DNA from: Orlajensenia flava
Lineage (GTDB): Bacteria; Actinomycetota; Actinomycetes; Actinomycetales; Microbacteriaceae
NCBI RefSeq assembly: GCF_004801905.1
Contig: NZ_SSSN01000009.1
Span: 62,001-126,000, forward strand
Length of the DNA: 64,000 nt
Reading direction: 5' to 3'
Part shown: piece after piece, positions 8,201-16,119 of the stretch
Position numbering within the stretch: the first letter of the stretch is position 1
Layout of the letters: each line of letters opens with the position of its first letter
Position numbers and translations under genes: made by a program
Notes under the pieces: generated by a model
Database searches by the model: none
Seen by the model: the letters and a program-made list of their open reading frames with translations, nothing else
Told to the model about the DNA's origin: nothing

Positions 8201-9457
8201 CTACTGGTCGTCCAGGGTGCGGCCCTTGGAACAGGTGTACTGTCCAGCGGTCTGACCCGAGACGTCGCTCGGCAGCACGGCGTCCGTCCCCGAGGTCGCG
8301 GCGGGGTCGGGGGCGGCTGTCGCATCCGTCGTCGCCGGCGCCTGAGTGGCGGCGGGAGCGTTCGGGTCGGTGACCGATCCACCGGTCGTGCCCGAGAGGG
8401 CGATCGGCTGGTCGGCGAGCAGCGCCGCGTTCAGGGCATCCGCCGCGTCGACCCGCGGGATGACGCCGCCCTCGGTGCTGCCAGTGGGGTACTGCACGAA
8501 GACGATCTTGCCGAGGTCGATGTCCTTCAGCGCGAGCGCGATCGAGACGACGCGATCCATGTTGGACAGGCTGTCCGACAGGGTCATGTTGCCGAGCGCC
8601 GCCTTGGCCAGGGAGTAGAGCTTGACCGGGTTCGAAAGGGTGTCGGCACTCTTGATGGTGCGCACGAGCGAAGAGAGGAACACCTGCTGGTTCGAGATGC
8701 GGGTGAGGTCGCTGCCATCGCCGACGCCGTGGCGGGTGCGCAGGAACTGCAGCGCCGCCATCCCGGAGAGGGTGTGCTCGCCCGGGTCGAGGAAGGTGCC
8801 GGTGTACTCGTCCTCGATCTTGTCGGCCACGCAGACGGGAACGCCGCCGACCGCGTTGGACATCTCGATGACGCCGCCGAACTGGATCTCAGCGGCGAAC
8901 GGGATGGTCAGGCCGGTGAGTTTCTCGACGGTGAGGACCGTGCACGGCAGGCCGCCGTAGGTCAGGGTGGTGTTGATCTTCTGCCGCGTCATCGAGTCGA
9001 ACGTTCCGCCCGACGGGTCGGGGCAGGACGGGATCGGAACGAACATGTCGCGCGGGAAGCTGACGACGGTGACGTTGGAGTGGTCCTGCGAGATGTGCAT
9101 GAGCATCGTCACGTCGTTGAGGTCGCCGGTCTCGTCCTCGGCGCCGAACACGGGATCCTGTCCCTTGCGCGAGTCGCTGCCGACGAGCAGGAGGTTCACG
9201 CCACCGTCGATCGCACCGATGGAGGGAATCTTGCCCAATGCCTTCTCATTGGCGAGGTGAACGGATGGCTGCGCAGCCGAGGCGAGGCTGACCGTGGCGA
9301 TCCCGGCGACACCGGCGGCGCTGACGAGGATGACGGCGAGCGCCGCCCCGATCAGCTTCGCCATCGTGGCGAGGGCGCTGGACCGCTTCAGTCGGCCGTG
9401 CCGAGCGATGGTCGGCGTGCGCGCTGCGCGGCGATTGCTGGGGCGCGGGTCGCTCAC
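8201..9457 (-). CDS. LCP-family (LytR-CpsA-Psr) wall glycopolymer ligase
   Basis: A 418-residue LCP protein. It has a basic cytoplasmic N-terminus (ARHGRLKRS), one membrane helix at about residues 34-56, then the extracellular LCP domain with GVNLLLVGSDSR, FPRDMFVPIP and LQFLRTRHGVGDGSDLTRISNQQ. These contain the Arg/Asp residues that bind polyprenyl pyrophosphate. A Thr/Ala/Pro-rich tail follows and ends in CSKGRTLDDQ. LCP enzymes attach secondary wall polymers to peptidoglycan. The GTG at 9457 is chosen because AGAGGAAA precedes it and any earlier start would run into the tRNA gene at 9495-9579. It is a paralogue of the gene at 9687, sharing the tail motif CSxGRTLDxQ. Confidence 0.92.
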   Translation of the reverse strand: MSDPRPSNRRAARTPTIARHGRLKRSSALATMAKLIGAALAVILVSAAGVAGIATVSLASAAQPSVHLANEKALGKIPSIGAIDGGVNLLLVGSDSRKGQDPVFGAEDETGDLNDVTMLMHISQDHSNVTVVSFPRDMFVPIPSCPDPSGGTFDSMTRQKINTTLTYGGLPCTVLTVEKLTGLTIPFAAEIQFGGVIEMSNAVGGVPVCVADKIEDEYTGTFLDPGEHTLSGMAALQFLRTRHGVGDGSDLTRISNQQVFLSSLVRTIKSADTLSNPVKLYSLAKAALGNMTLSDSLSNMDRVVSIALALKDIDLGKIVFVQYPTGSTEGGVIPRVDAADALNAALLADQPIALSGTTGGSVTDPNAPAATQAPATTDATAAPDPAATSGTDAVLPSDVSGQTAGQYTCSKGRTLDDQ

Positions 9458-9494
9458 ACGTTTCCTCTCGGTGAATGGGTGCCGGCTGTGCCAG

Positions 9495-9579
9495 CGGAGG
9501 GCGTGGGATTCGAACCCACGAGACATTTCTGCCCACCAGTTTTCAAGACTGGCTCCATCGGCCGCTCGGACAGCCCTCC
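9495..9579 (-). tRNA. tRNA-Ser(TGA)
   Basis: A class II tRNA on the minus strand. The acceptor stem is GGAGGGC/GCCCTCC with G as discriminator, and the anticodon loop CTTGAAA gives UGA. It has an extended variable arm and the T-arm CGTGGGTTCGAATCCCACG. CCA is not encoded. It lies between the two LCP paralogues, 37 bp upstream of the GTG start of the downstream one, so processing of a shared transcript would release the LCP mRNA. Confidence 0.96.
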
Positions 9580-9686
9580 GATCCGGTTCGCATGACCTGA
9601 GGGGGCCGCACGATCGAACAGTGCCCGATTCTAGCCGATGGCATTCTCACCAGCCTTGCACATGCCGCTGGCAGGATGCTGGACGG

Positions 9687-10853
9687 CTACTGGTTGTCGA
9701 GCGTCCGGCCAGCGCTGCAGGTCTGGTCGGCCGCGGTCTGGCCGGTGATGGAGTCGGGAAGCGCGACCGGCGTCGACACCGGTGCCGGGGGGGCCGTTGC
9801 GATCGGCTGCGGTGCCGCATCCGTCGCCGGGGGTGCGACGGGCGCCGGGTCGGCCTGCTGGCTGCCCTGCCCCACGCCAGCCGGGACGACCGCCTGGTCG
9901 GCTGCGATGGCCTGCATGAGGACGTCGGCGTCATCCGTGTTGGGCTCGAGCCCCGTCTCGACGGTGTAGGTCGGGTACTGCACGAAGCTCACCCGGTCGA
10001 GCGGGATGTCCTTGAGCGCCTTCGCGATCGAGACCATCACCACGATGTTGTTCAGCGAGGTCGACAGGGTCATGTTCGCCGCGGCCGCCTTGGCCAGCGA
10101 GTACAGCTTGATGGGGTTCGTCAGCGTGTCATCGCTCTTCATCGTTCGCGCCAGCGCGGCGAGAAAGACCTGCTGGTTCGAGATGCGGGCCGTGTCGCTC
10201 CCGGTGGCGATGCCGTGCCGGGTGCGCAGGAACTGCAGGGCATCGACGCCTTGGAGGGTGTGCATCCCGGGGTCGAGGTAGGTGCCGGTGTACTCGTCCT
10301 CGATCTTCTCCGCGACGCAGACGGGAACTCCCCCGACCGCGTTCGACATGGCGACCACGCCGTTGAACTCGATGGTCGCCGCGTAGGGGATCTCGAGCCC
10401 AGTGAGCTTGCTCACCGTGCGGACGGTGCAGTTGAGTCCGCCGTAGGAGAGCGCCGTGTTGATCTTGTCCTTACCGCCGTCCGAGCCGGGGGCGTCCTCG
10501 GATGGCGACGCGTCGCACTCGGGGATGCGCACGAACAGGTCGCGCGGAAAGCTGACGACGGTGGCGTTGGAGTGGTCGTTGGCGATGTGCAGCAGGATCG
10601 TCACGTCGCCGAGGTGCTCGCCACGATCGCCGTACGCAGGGTCACCCTGCCCGCTGTCACTGCCCACCAGCAGCAGGTTCACTCCTCCGGGGATCGCGCC
10701 GACGTCGGGGATCGGAAGCGGGGAGGGCGTGCCTGTCGAGCCGGCGACGGGGTCGAGGTCGATGGTGGGTTTGACGCTCGTCGTCACGCTACCGAGCGCG
10801 ATGGCCAGCACCGAGGTGCCACTCACCAGCACCACGGCCGCCACGATTCCCAC
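9687..10853 (-). CDS. LCP-family (LytR-CpsA-Psr) wall glycopolymer ligase, second copy
   Basis: A paralogue of the LCP gene at 8201 with the same extracellular motifs: GGVNLLLVGSDSG, FPRDLFVRIP and LQFLRTRHGIATGSDTARISNQQ. The Pro/Ala-rich tail ends in CSAGRTLDNQ. The first conventional start in frame is GTG 10853 (388 residues), which falls at the beginning of the membrane helix and has no good ribosome site. The frame stays open upstream and encodes LTRHGRLRRS, matching the basic cytoplasmic segment ARHGRLKRS of the paralogue. The true start is therefore probably CTG at 10919, which overlaps the stop of the upstream HAD gene as CTGA. The conservative start is given here. Confidence 0.85.
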   Translation of the reverse strand: MGIVAAVVLVSGTSVLAIALGSVTTSVKPTIDLDPVAGSTGTPSPLPIPDVGAIPGGVNLLLVGSDSGQGDPAYGDRGEHLGDVTILLHIANDHSNATVVSFPRDLFVRIPECDASPSEDAPGSDGGKDKINTALSYGGLNCTVRTVSKLTGLEIPYAATIEFNGVVAMSNAVGGVPVCVAEKIEDEYTGTYLDPGMHTLQGVDALQFLRTRHGIATGSDTARISNQQVFLAALARTMKSDDTLTNPIKLYSLAKAAAANMTLSTSLNNIVVMVSIAKALKDIPLDRVSFVQYPTYTVETGLEPNTDDADVLMQAIAADQAVVPAGVGQGSQQADPAPVAPPATDAAPQPIATAPPAPVSTPVALPDSITGQTAADQTCSAGRTLDNQ

Positions 10854-10915
10854 GAGCCCGAGCAGAGTCGGGATCGGACGGGACCGTCGCAGGCGGCCGT
10901 GCCGCGTGAGTTCGC

Positions 10916-11746
10916 TCAGCTCTCGCCGCCCCCCACGCCGGCCAGCACGCGGGCGAGGCCGTCTTCACGAACGGATGCCGTCACCTCGGTGGCCGCAGCC
11001 TTCACCTCGGACGGAGCCTGCCCCATCGCCACGGCTCGCCCGTGCTCGCCCGCCCAGGCGAACATGTCGATGTCGTTGCGGCCGTCACCGACGGCGAGGA
11101 CGTTGTGCCGGGGGATGCCGAGACGCTCGCGCACCTTCTCGAGCCCCGTGGCCTTGTTGACGCCATCGGGCGCGATGTCGAGCCACGCCATCCATCCGAT
11201 GGCGTACGTCACCTGGTGCAGGCCCATGCCCTCGACGATAGTGAGGAACTCCTCGAGATCGTGGTCAGGCGACACCACCACAACGCGTGTCGCGAGTCGC
11301 GTGCCCAACTCCTCGAACGGCACCATGTTGGCGTCATCGAGATCCCACTCGTCCATGCCTTCGGTGAAGTAACGTTCGCCGTCGCCGTCCTCCACCATGA
11401 AGCGGCCGGTCGGCAGGTGCTCGCGCACCCGCTCGAGGGCGGGACGCGGGTCGAAGGTCTCGACGAGCGCACGCCGATATCCGTCCGGGGCGGTCGCATC
11501 GCGCTGCATGACCACGGCGCCGTTGGAGCACACCACGTACTCCGGGTCGAGTCCGAGGTCGGCCAGCACGTGGCGCGCGGTGTTCCAACTGCGCCCGGTG
11601 GCGAGGGTGACCTCGTGGCCGAGGGCGTGCACGCGCTCGACCTCCTCGACCACGGCCGGGCTCAGCGTCTCGTCCTCGTGCAGCACGGTCCCGTCGACGT
11701 CGAGCGCGATGAGCAGGCGACCGTCGACGGAGTGCTCGGCGTTCAT
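10916..11746 (-). CDS. Cof-type HAD-superfamily phosphatase
   Basis: A 276-residue haloacid-dehalogenase-family hydrolase of the Cof/YbiV subclass. Motif I is LDVDGTV (nucleophile Asp at about residue 16), motif II is in LATGRSWN, the lysine motif is in NKATGLEKV, and motif IV is GDGRNDIDM. It probably dephosphorylates a small sugar phosphate or nucleotide in the cytoplasm; the substrate is not readable. The ATG at 11746 overlaps the serS stop as ATGA, so it is translationally coupled to serS. Its own stop overlaps the probable CTG start of the next LCP gene. Confidence 0.9.
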   Translation of the reverse strand: MNAEHSVDGRLLIALDVDGTVLHEDETLSPAVVEEVERVHALGHEVTLATGRSWNTARHVLADLGLDPEYVVCSNGAVVMQRDATAPDGYRRALVETFDPRPALERVREHLPTGRFMVEDGDGERYFTEGMDEWDLDDANMVPFEELGTRLATRVVVVSPDHDLEEFLTIVEGMGLHQVTYAIGWMAWLDIAPDGVNKATGLEKVRERLGIPRHNVLAVGDGRNDIDMFAWAGEHGRAVAMGQAPSEVKAAATEVTASVREDGLARVLAGVGGGES

Positions 11747-13014
11747 GCCCGGCCGACCGGCTCGAGTGTCTCGAGTCCGCCGAGGTAGGGCCGTAGCGCC
11801 TCGGGCACCCGCACCGATCCGTCGGCCTGCTGGTGCGTCTCGAGCAGCGCGACGATCCATCGCGTCGTCGCGAGCGTTCCGTTGAGCGTCGCGACCGGGG
11901 TGGTCTTGCCGCCATCGGCGCGGTACCGGATGTCGAGCCGCCGCGCCTGGAAGGTCGTGCAGTTACTCGTGGAGGTGAGCTCGCGGTAGGCGTCCTGCGT
12001 CGGCACCCACGCTTCGACGTCGAACTTGCGGGCGGCGCTCGAGCCGAGGTCTCCGGCGGCCGTGTCGATCACGCGGTAGCTGAGCCCCAGCTCCTGCAGC
12101 ATCTCCTCCTGCCAGGCCACCAGGCGGGCGTGCTCGGCCTCCGCGTCCTCGGGGAGCGTATAGACGAACATCTCGAGCTTGTTGAACTGGTGCACCCGTA
12201 TTATGCCGCGGGTGTCCTTACCGTGGCTTCCGGCCTCCTTGCGGTAGCAGGTCGACCAGCCGGCGTAGCGCATCGGGCCGTTGGTGAGGTCGAGGATCTC
12301 GTCGGAGTGATATCCGGCGAGCGCCACCTCGCTCGTGCCCGTGAGGTAGAGGTCGTCGGCGGGCAGGTAGTAGACCTCGTCGGCGTGCGCACCGAGGAAT
12401 CCGGTGCCGCTCATGATCTCGGGCTTGACCAGTGTCGGCGTGATGAGCGGCACGAATCCGTTGCCGAGCGCCTTGTCGAGGGCCATGCTCATGATGGCGA
12501 GTTCGAGCCGGGCGCCGATGCCGCGCAGGAAGTAGAAGCGGGCCCCGCTCACCTTGGCCCCGCGCGCCATGTCGATCGCGCCGAGCAGCTCCCCGAGCTC
12601 GAGGTGATCGCGAGCGGGAAAGTCGAACTCGGGAATCGCGCCGACCTCGCGCAGCACGACGAAGTCGTCCTCCCCACCGGCGGGGACGCCGTCGATGATG
12701 GGGTTGCCGATGCCGCGCACCACGTCGTCGAAGGCGACGGATGCGGCATCCGCTGCTTGATCCGCCTGCTTCACCCGAGCGGCGAGGCTCTGCACCTCGG
12801 CGACGAGCGCCTTCTTCTCGTCACCCGAGGCCTGAGCGACACGGGTGCCGAACGCCTTCTGCTCGGCGCGGAGTCGCTCGTACTCCGAGATCGCCGACCG
12901 CCGGGTGGCATCCGCTGCGAGGGCATCGTCGACGAGCTCCGGGGAGTCACCGCGGGCCTGCTGCGAGGCCTTGATGAGCTCGGGATTCTCGCGCAGGAGT
13001 ACGGGATCGATCAC
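11743..13014 (-). CDS. serS: Seryl-tRNA synthetase
   Basis: A 423-residue class II aminoacyl-tRNA synthetase of normal bacterial length. The N-terminus ([19 protein letters not shown]) and the long antiparallel coiled-coil arm (to about residue 110), which reads the long variable arm of tRNA-Ser, are typical. The catalytic core carries the SerRS signatures [15 protein letters not shown], the motif 2 segment [26 protein letters not shown] and the motif 3 segment [18 protein letters not shown]. It heads a leftward cluster (serS, HAD, two LCP genes) that includes both tRNA-Ser genes in this window. Confidence 0.97.
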   Translation of the reverse strand: MIDPVLLRENPELIKASQQARGDSPELVDDALAADATRRSAISEYERLRAEQKAFGTRVAQASGDEKKALVAEVQSLAARVKQADQAADAASVAFDDVVRGIGNPIIDGVPAGGEDDFVVLREVGAIPEFDFPARDHLELGELLGAIDMARGAKVSGARFYFLRGIGARLELAIMSMALDKALGNGFVPLITPTLVKPEIMSGTGFLGAHADEVYYLPADDLYLTGTSEVALAGYHSDEILDLTNGPMRYAGWSTCYRKEAGSHGKDTRGIIRVHQFNKLEMFVYTLPEDAEAEHARLVAWQEEMLQELGLSYRVIDTAAGDLGSSAARKFDVEAWVPTQDAYRELTSTSNCTTFQARRLDIRYRADGGKTTPVATLNGTLATTRWIVALLETHQQADGSVRVPEALRPYLGGLETLEPVGRA

Positions 13015-13098
13015 GCGACGAGTCTACAAGCGCGCCTTCGGGCCCGGCCGCCGCCTCCACAGGGCCCCGCCCAGTTGCGATGCAATACGGTAGTGCTC

Positions 13099-14091
13099 AT
13101 GTCGGCGGCTGAATCGGGTGAGCGGCGCGCGGCAGTCGTGGTGAACCCCACCAAGATCGATGTCGCGCTGCTGCGGGATGCCGTGCACGGGGCAGCGGAG
13201 GCCGCCGGGTGGGGCGAAACGCTCTGGTTCGAGACCACCGTCGAGGACCCGGGACACCGAGTGACGGATGAGGCGGTCGCCGCGGGAGCCGCCATGGTCC
13301 TGGCCGCCGGCGGAGACGGCACGGTCCGAGCGGTGGCGGCAAGCCTGCGCGGCACCGACGTGCCGCTTGCGCTGGTGCCTCAGGGAACCGGCAACCTGCT
13401 GGCGCGCAACCTGGCGTTGCCGCTCGGCGACATCCGTTCCGCCGTGGACGTCGCCTTCGCCGGCGAGACCCGGTCGATGGATGTCGGCATCACCAGGGTG
13501 ACCGCGGAGGACGGCACCGAGCAGGAGCACGCCTTCGTCGTCATGGCCGGGCTCGGGCTCGACGCCGACATGATCGCCAACGCCAACCCTGCCCTCAAGA
13601 AGCGTGTCGGCTGGCTGGCCTACGTCGATTCGGGCGTGCGGGCGCTGCCCAAGGCTGCACGCTTCCGCATCGGCTACCAGTTCGACGGCCACAGCCATCA
13701 TCACGCGCACATCAGCTCCATCCTCATCGGCAACTGCGGCACGCTCCCCGGCAACCTGCCGCTGTTCCCCGACGCCGAGATCGACGACGGCGTTCTCGAC
13801 ATCGCCATGCTCCAGCCCAAGAACCTGTTCGGCTGGCTCGACATCTGGCGGCGCATCGCGTGGGAGAACCGCGTGCTGCGACGCTTCGCGGTCGGCCGTC
13901 GCATCATCGAGCTGACGGATGCCGCTCGCCCGGCCACCATGACGAGCTTCCGCGGCACTGGGCTGCGCATCGACCTCGACGAGCCCCGCGTGTTCGAGCT
14001 CGATGGCGACGAGGTCTCCATCGTGAGCACGCTCACCGCATCCGTCGACCCGGAATCGCTCTATGTGCGCGTGCGAAAGCCGGCCGCGTAG
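13099..14091 (+). CDS. Diacylglycerol kinase-family lipid kinase
   Basis: A 330-residue protein of the DAGK catalytic family (DgkB/YegS-like). It starts with AAVVVNPTKID, has the nucleotide-binding GGDGTVR motif at about residue 75 and PQGTGNLLARNLALP, and a C-terminal beta-sandwich ending RVFELDGDEV. It would phosphorylate diacylglycerol or a related lipid at the membrane face. It is divergent from serS with an 84-bp gap. ATG 13099 is the best start. Its last 31 bases overlap the convergent gene ending at 14061. Confidence 0.9.
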   Translation: MSAAESGERRAAVVVNPTKIDVALLRDAVHGAAEAAGWGETLWFETTVEDPGHRVTDEAVAAGAAMVLAAGGDGTVRAVAASLRGTDVPLALVPQGTGNLLARNLALPLGDIRSAVDVAFAGETRSMDVGITRVTAEDGTEQEHAFVVMAGLGLDADMIANANPALKKRVGWLAYVDSGVRALPKAARFRIGYQFDGHSHHHAHISSILIGNCGTLPGNLPLFPDAEIDDGVLDIAMLQPKNLFGWLDIWRRIAWENRVLRRFAVGRRIIELTDAARPATMTSFRGTGLRIDLDEPRVFELDGDEVSIVSTLTASVDPESLYVRVRKPAA

Positions 14092-14309
14092 TAGACCAGC
14101 AGGCCGAGAACTGCGCTGACGAGCACCGTGACGGCCGCCGGCAGCCAGAGCACTTGGATGATGTTGACCCAGGCCCAGTCGACTCCCGCGTAACCCGCTT
14201 CGGTCCTGCTGCGCGGTAGTGCCTCGACGAGGGCGAACGCGCCTCCGATGCTCGCCACCACGCCGACGCCCGAGACGACCCACAGCGCCACCAGCCACCG
14301 GTTGCGCAT
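14061..14309 (-). CDS. Small two-helix membrane protein
   Basis: An 82-residue protein with two hydrophobic segments (residues 5-27 and about 52-74) joined by a polar loop (LPRSRTEAGYAGVDW). No family is recognised. Its ATG (14309) shares one base with the stop of the 245-residue membrane protein upstream (TGATG). Both proteins have a two-helix layout with similar sequence texture (VALWVVSGVGVVAS here, VALWIVSALLVVAG there), so this could be a duplicated, shortened copy of that C-terminal half. The 3' end overlaps the convergent kinase gene by 31 bases. Confidence 0.75.
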   Translation of the reverse strand: MRNRWLVALWVVSGVGVVASIGGAFALVEALPRSRTEAGYAGVDWAWVNIIQVLWLPAAVTVLVSAVLGLLVYYAAGFRTRT

Positions 14310-15046
14310 CAGCGGGTACCCCGGGGGTGACGGCGCATCCAGGTGATCGCGTGCCAGACGATCAGCCCGACCATGGCGGTGAGGCCGAACTGGAGGGCGA
14401 TGGGCGCGACGGTCCACGCCGTGCGCGCGAAGATGTCGCCCACCGCGACCGAGGCGACGAAGCGAGCGGTCGGATTCTCCGACGCCTGCAGGATGTAATA
14501 GGCCCCGGCGACGACCAGGAGCGCGCTGACGATCCAGAGAGCCACGATGAACGGGTTGACGCGGGGCGTCGTCGCGGTCTGCGCCGCGTCGGCCGGGGGC
14601 TCGCGCTGATCAGCTGGGCGTTCGTCGTCAGGGCGTTCGTCGTCAGGGCGTTCGCCACCGCCGGCGGTCCCGCCGCGCCGATCCCTGTCGGCGAGAGGTG
14701 GAGTGGCGGCTCGAGATTCCTCAGTGGTCAGCGGGCGGATGGGCCGCTCGGGAGCTCTCGGGCGCTCGTCGCGCGGCGCCACGGGCGGAGCGGATGCCGG
14801 TCCTTTGATCGTCGACGAGAACACCGGAGGAGCCGCGTCTCGGTCGGCTCGGGTCGGGGCGTGCCGGTCGGGGTCGTAGCCGCGCTGGAACTGCGGGTCG
14901 AACCGCGGGTCGAGGCGCTCGCCGGCACGACGGGTCGGCGCATCCGCGTCCGTGTCGGCACCGGGTTCCGGCACCTCCGGCGTGTACCCGCGCTGGAAGC
15001 GCGGATCGAACCGCGGGTCGAGCTCGGCGTCGTCGCCATCCGTCAT
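14309..15046 (-). CDS. Acidic-repeat membrane protein of unknown function
   Basis: A 245-residue protein. Residues 1-150 are charged and proline-rich, probably disordered and cytoplasmic. They carry two copies of the motif LDPRFDP(R/Q)FQRGY (about residues 9-21 and 45-57) and a DNA-level duplication encoding RPDDERPDDERP. Two membrane helices follow (about 165-190 and 210-235), ending in a basic tail. It lies between pheA (8-bp gap) and the 82-residue membrane protein (1-base overlap), so the three probably form one operon. No function can be assigned. Confidence 0.8.
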   Translation of the reverse strand: MTDGDDAELDPRFDPRFQRGYTPEVPEPGADTDADAPTRRAGERLDPRFDPQFQRGYDPDRHAPTRADRDAAPPVFSSTIKGPASAPPVAPRDERPRAPERPIRPLTTEESRAATPPLADRDRRGGTAGGGERPDDERPDDERPADQREPPADAAQTATTPRVNPFIVALWIVSALLVVAGAYYILQASENPTARFVASVAVGDIFARTAWTVAPIALQFGLTAMVGLIVWHAITWMRRHPRGTR

Positions 15047-15054
15047 CGTGAGTC

Positions 15055-16041
15055 CTATCGTCCTCCGACGGCGTCCGCATCGACAGGTTCCCGGTCGACG
15101 GGCTCGGCGGTGATGATTCCCCGCAGCCAGTCGCGCGCCTCGATGAACACCTCGTCGTCGTAGCGGGAGGTGAATTCGATGGGCTGCTTGTCCGCTCGCG
15201 GATAGGAGCCGAGGAAGATCACCTGCGGGCTGAACCGGCGCAGGCCGAGCAGGGCATCAGCCACCCGCTCGTCCTCGATGTGCCCGTCCGCGTCGATCAC
15301 GAAGCGGTAGCGGCCGAGGGCGTCGCCGATCGGGCGGCTCTCGAGCAGGCTCAGGTTCACACCGCGGGTGCTGAACTGCTCGAGCATCTCCAGCAGCGCT
15401 CCGGCGTGGTCGTCGGGCAGCTCGACGATGAGGCTGGTCTTGTCGGCGCCCGTGCGCGGGGGGATGGCTCGGATGCGGCTGACCAGCACGAAGCGTGTGA
15501 CAGCGTTCGGGTTGTCTCCGATGTCCTCGGCCAGCACGTCGAGGTCGTAGTGCGCCGTGATGCCCGGCGGGGCGACGGCGGCCTCGGCGTGATCGTTCAG
15601 CAGCAGGGCCGACGCCGCCGTGACGTTGCTGGTCGCGGGAATGTGACCATGATCGGGCAGGGCGGTCTCGAGCCAGCCGCGGCACTGCGCGTAGGCGACC
15701 GGATGCGCGTTGATGACCTTCACGTCCGTGAGGGTCGTACCCGGGCGACCCACGAGCACGAAGTTGACCGGCACCAGGTACTCCCCGATGATGCGCAGGC
15801 CCGGCACACTCGCGAGGGCATCCTGTGTCGCCGAGACACCGCCCTCGATGGAGTTCTCGATCGCGATCATCGCGGCGACGCTGCGACCGCTGATGACGTC
15901 GGCGAACGCCTCTCCCACGTTGTTGACCGGGCTCCACGCCTGGCCCCGCGCCGCTTCCACCTGGCCGAGCGCCGTCTCGGTGAACGTGCCTGCCGGGCCC
16001 AGGTAGCTGTAACTCATGGTGGGCGACGGGGCATCGGACAT
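15055..16041 (-). CDS. pheA: Prephenate dehydratase
   Basis: A 328-residue monofunctional prephenate dehydratase, which converts prephenate to phenylpyruvate in phenylalanine synthesis. The PDT domain begins YSYLGPAGTFTETA, contains the IENSIEGGVSATQDAL catalytic segment, and ends with AEDIGDNPNAVTRFVLV, including the TRF motif needed for catalysis. A C-terminal ACT domain carries the ESRP motif (LLESRPIGDALGRYRFVID) used for phenylalanine feedback. No chorismate mutase domain is attached. ATG 16041 is used; ATG 16017 is a possible internal alternative. It is divergent from pgm. Confidence 0.96.
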   Translation of the reverse strand: MSDAPSPTMSYSYLGPAGTFTETALGQVEAARGQAWSPVNNVGEAFADVISGRSVAAMIAIENSIEGGVSATQDALASVPGLRIIGEYLVPVNFVLVGRPGTTLTDVKVINAHPVAYAQCRGWLETALPDHGHIPATSNVTAASALLLNDHAEAAVAPPGITAHYDLDVLAEDIGDNPNAVTRFVLVSRIRAIPPRTGADKTSLIVELPDDHAGALLEMLEQFSTRGVNLSLLESRPIGDALGRYRFVIDADGHIEDERVADALLGLRRFSPQVIFLGSYPRADKQPIEFTSRYDDEVFIEARDWLRGIITAEPVDREPVDADAVGGR

Positions 16042-16119
16042 GCCGACAGCCTAGTGAGGAGGTGCCGGTGACGCGTCAACCCTCGATAAGGTCGAGGCGC
16101 CGGTGACAGACTGGGCACC

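Noticed and set aside
8040-9579. tRNA-Ser genes as phage or island attachment sites
   Set aside because: No integrase and no duplicated tRNA 3' end nearby; the neighbours are housekeeping genes.
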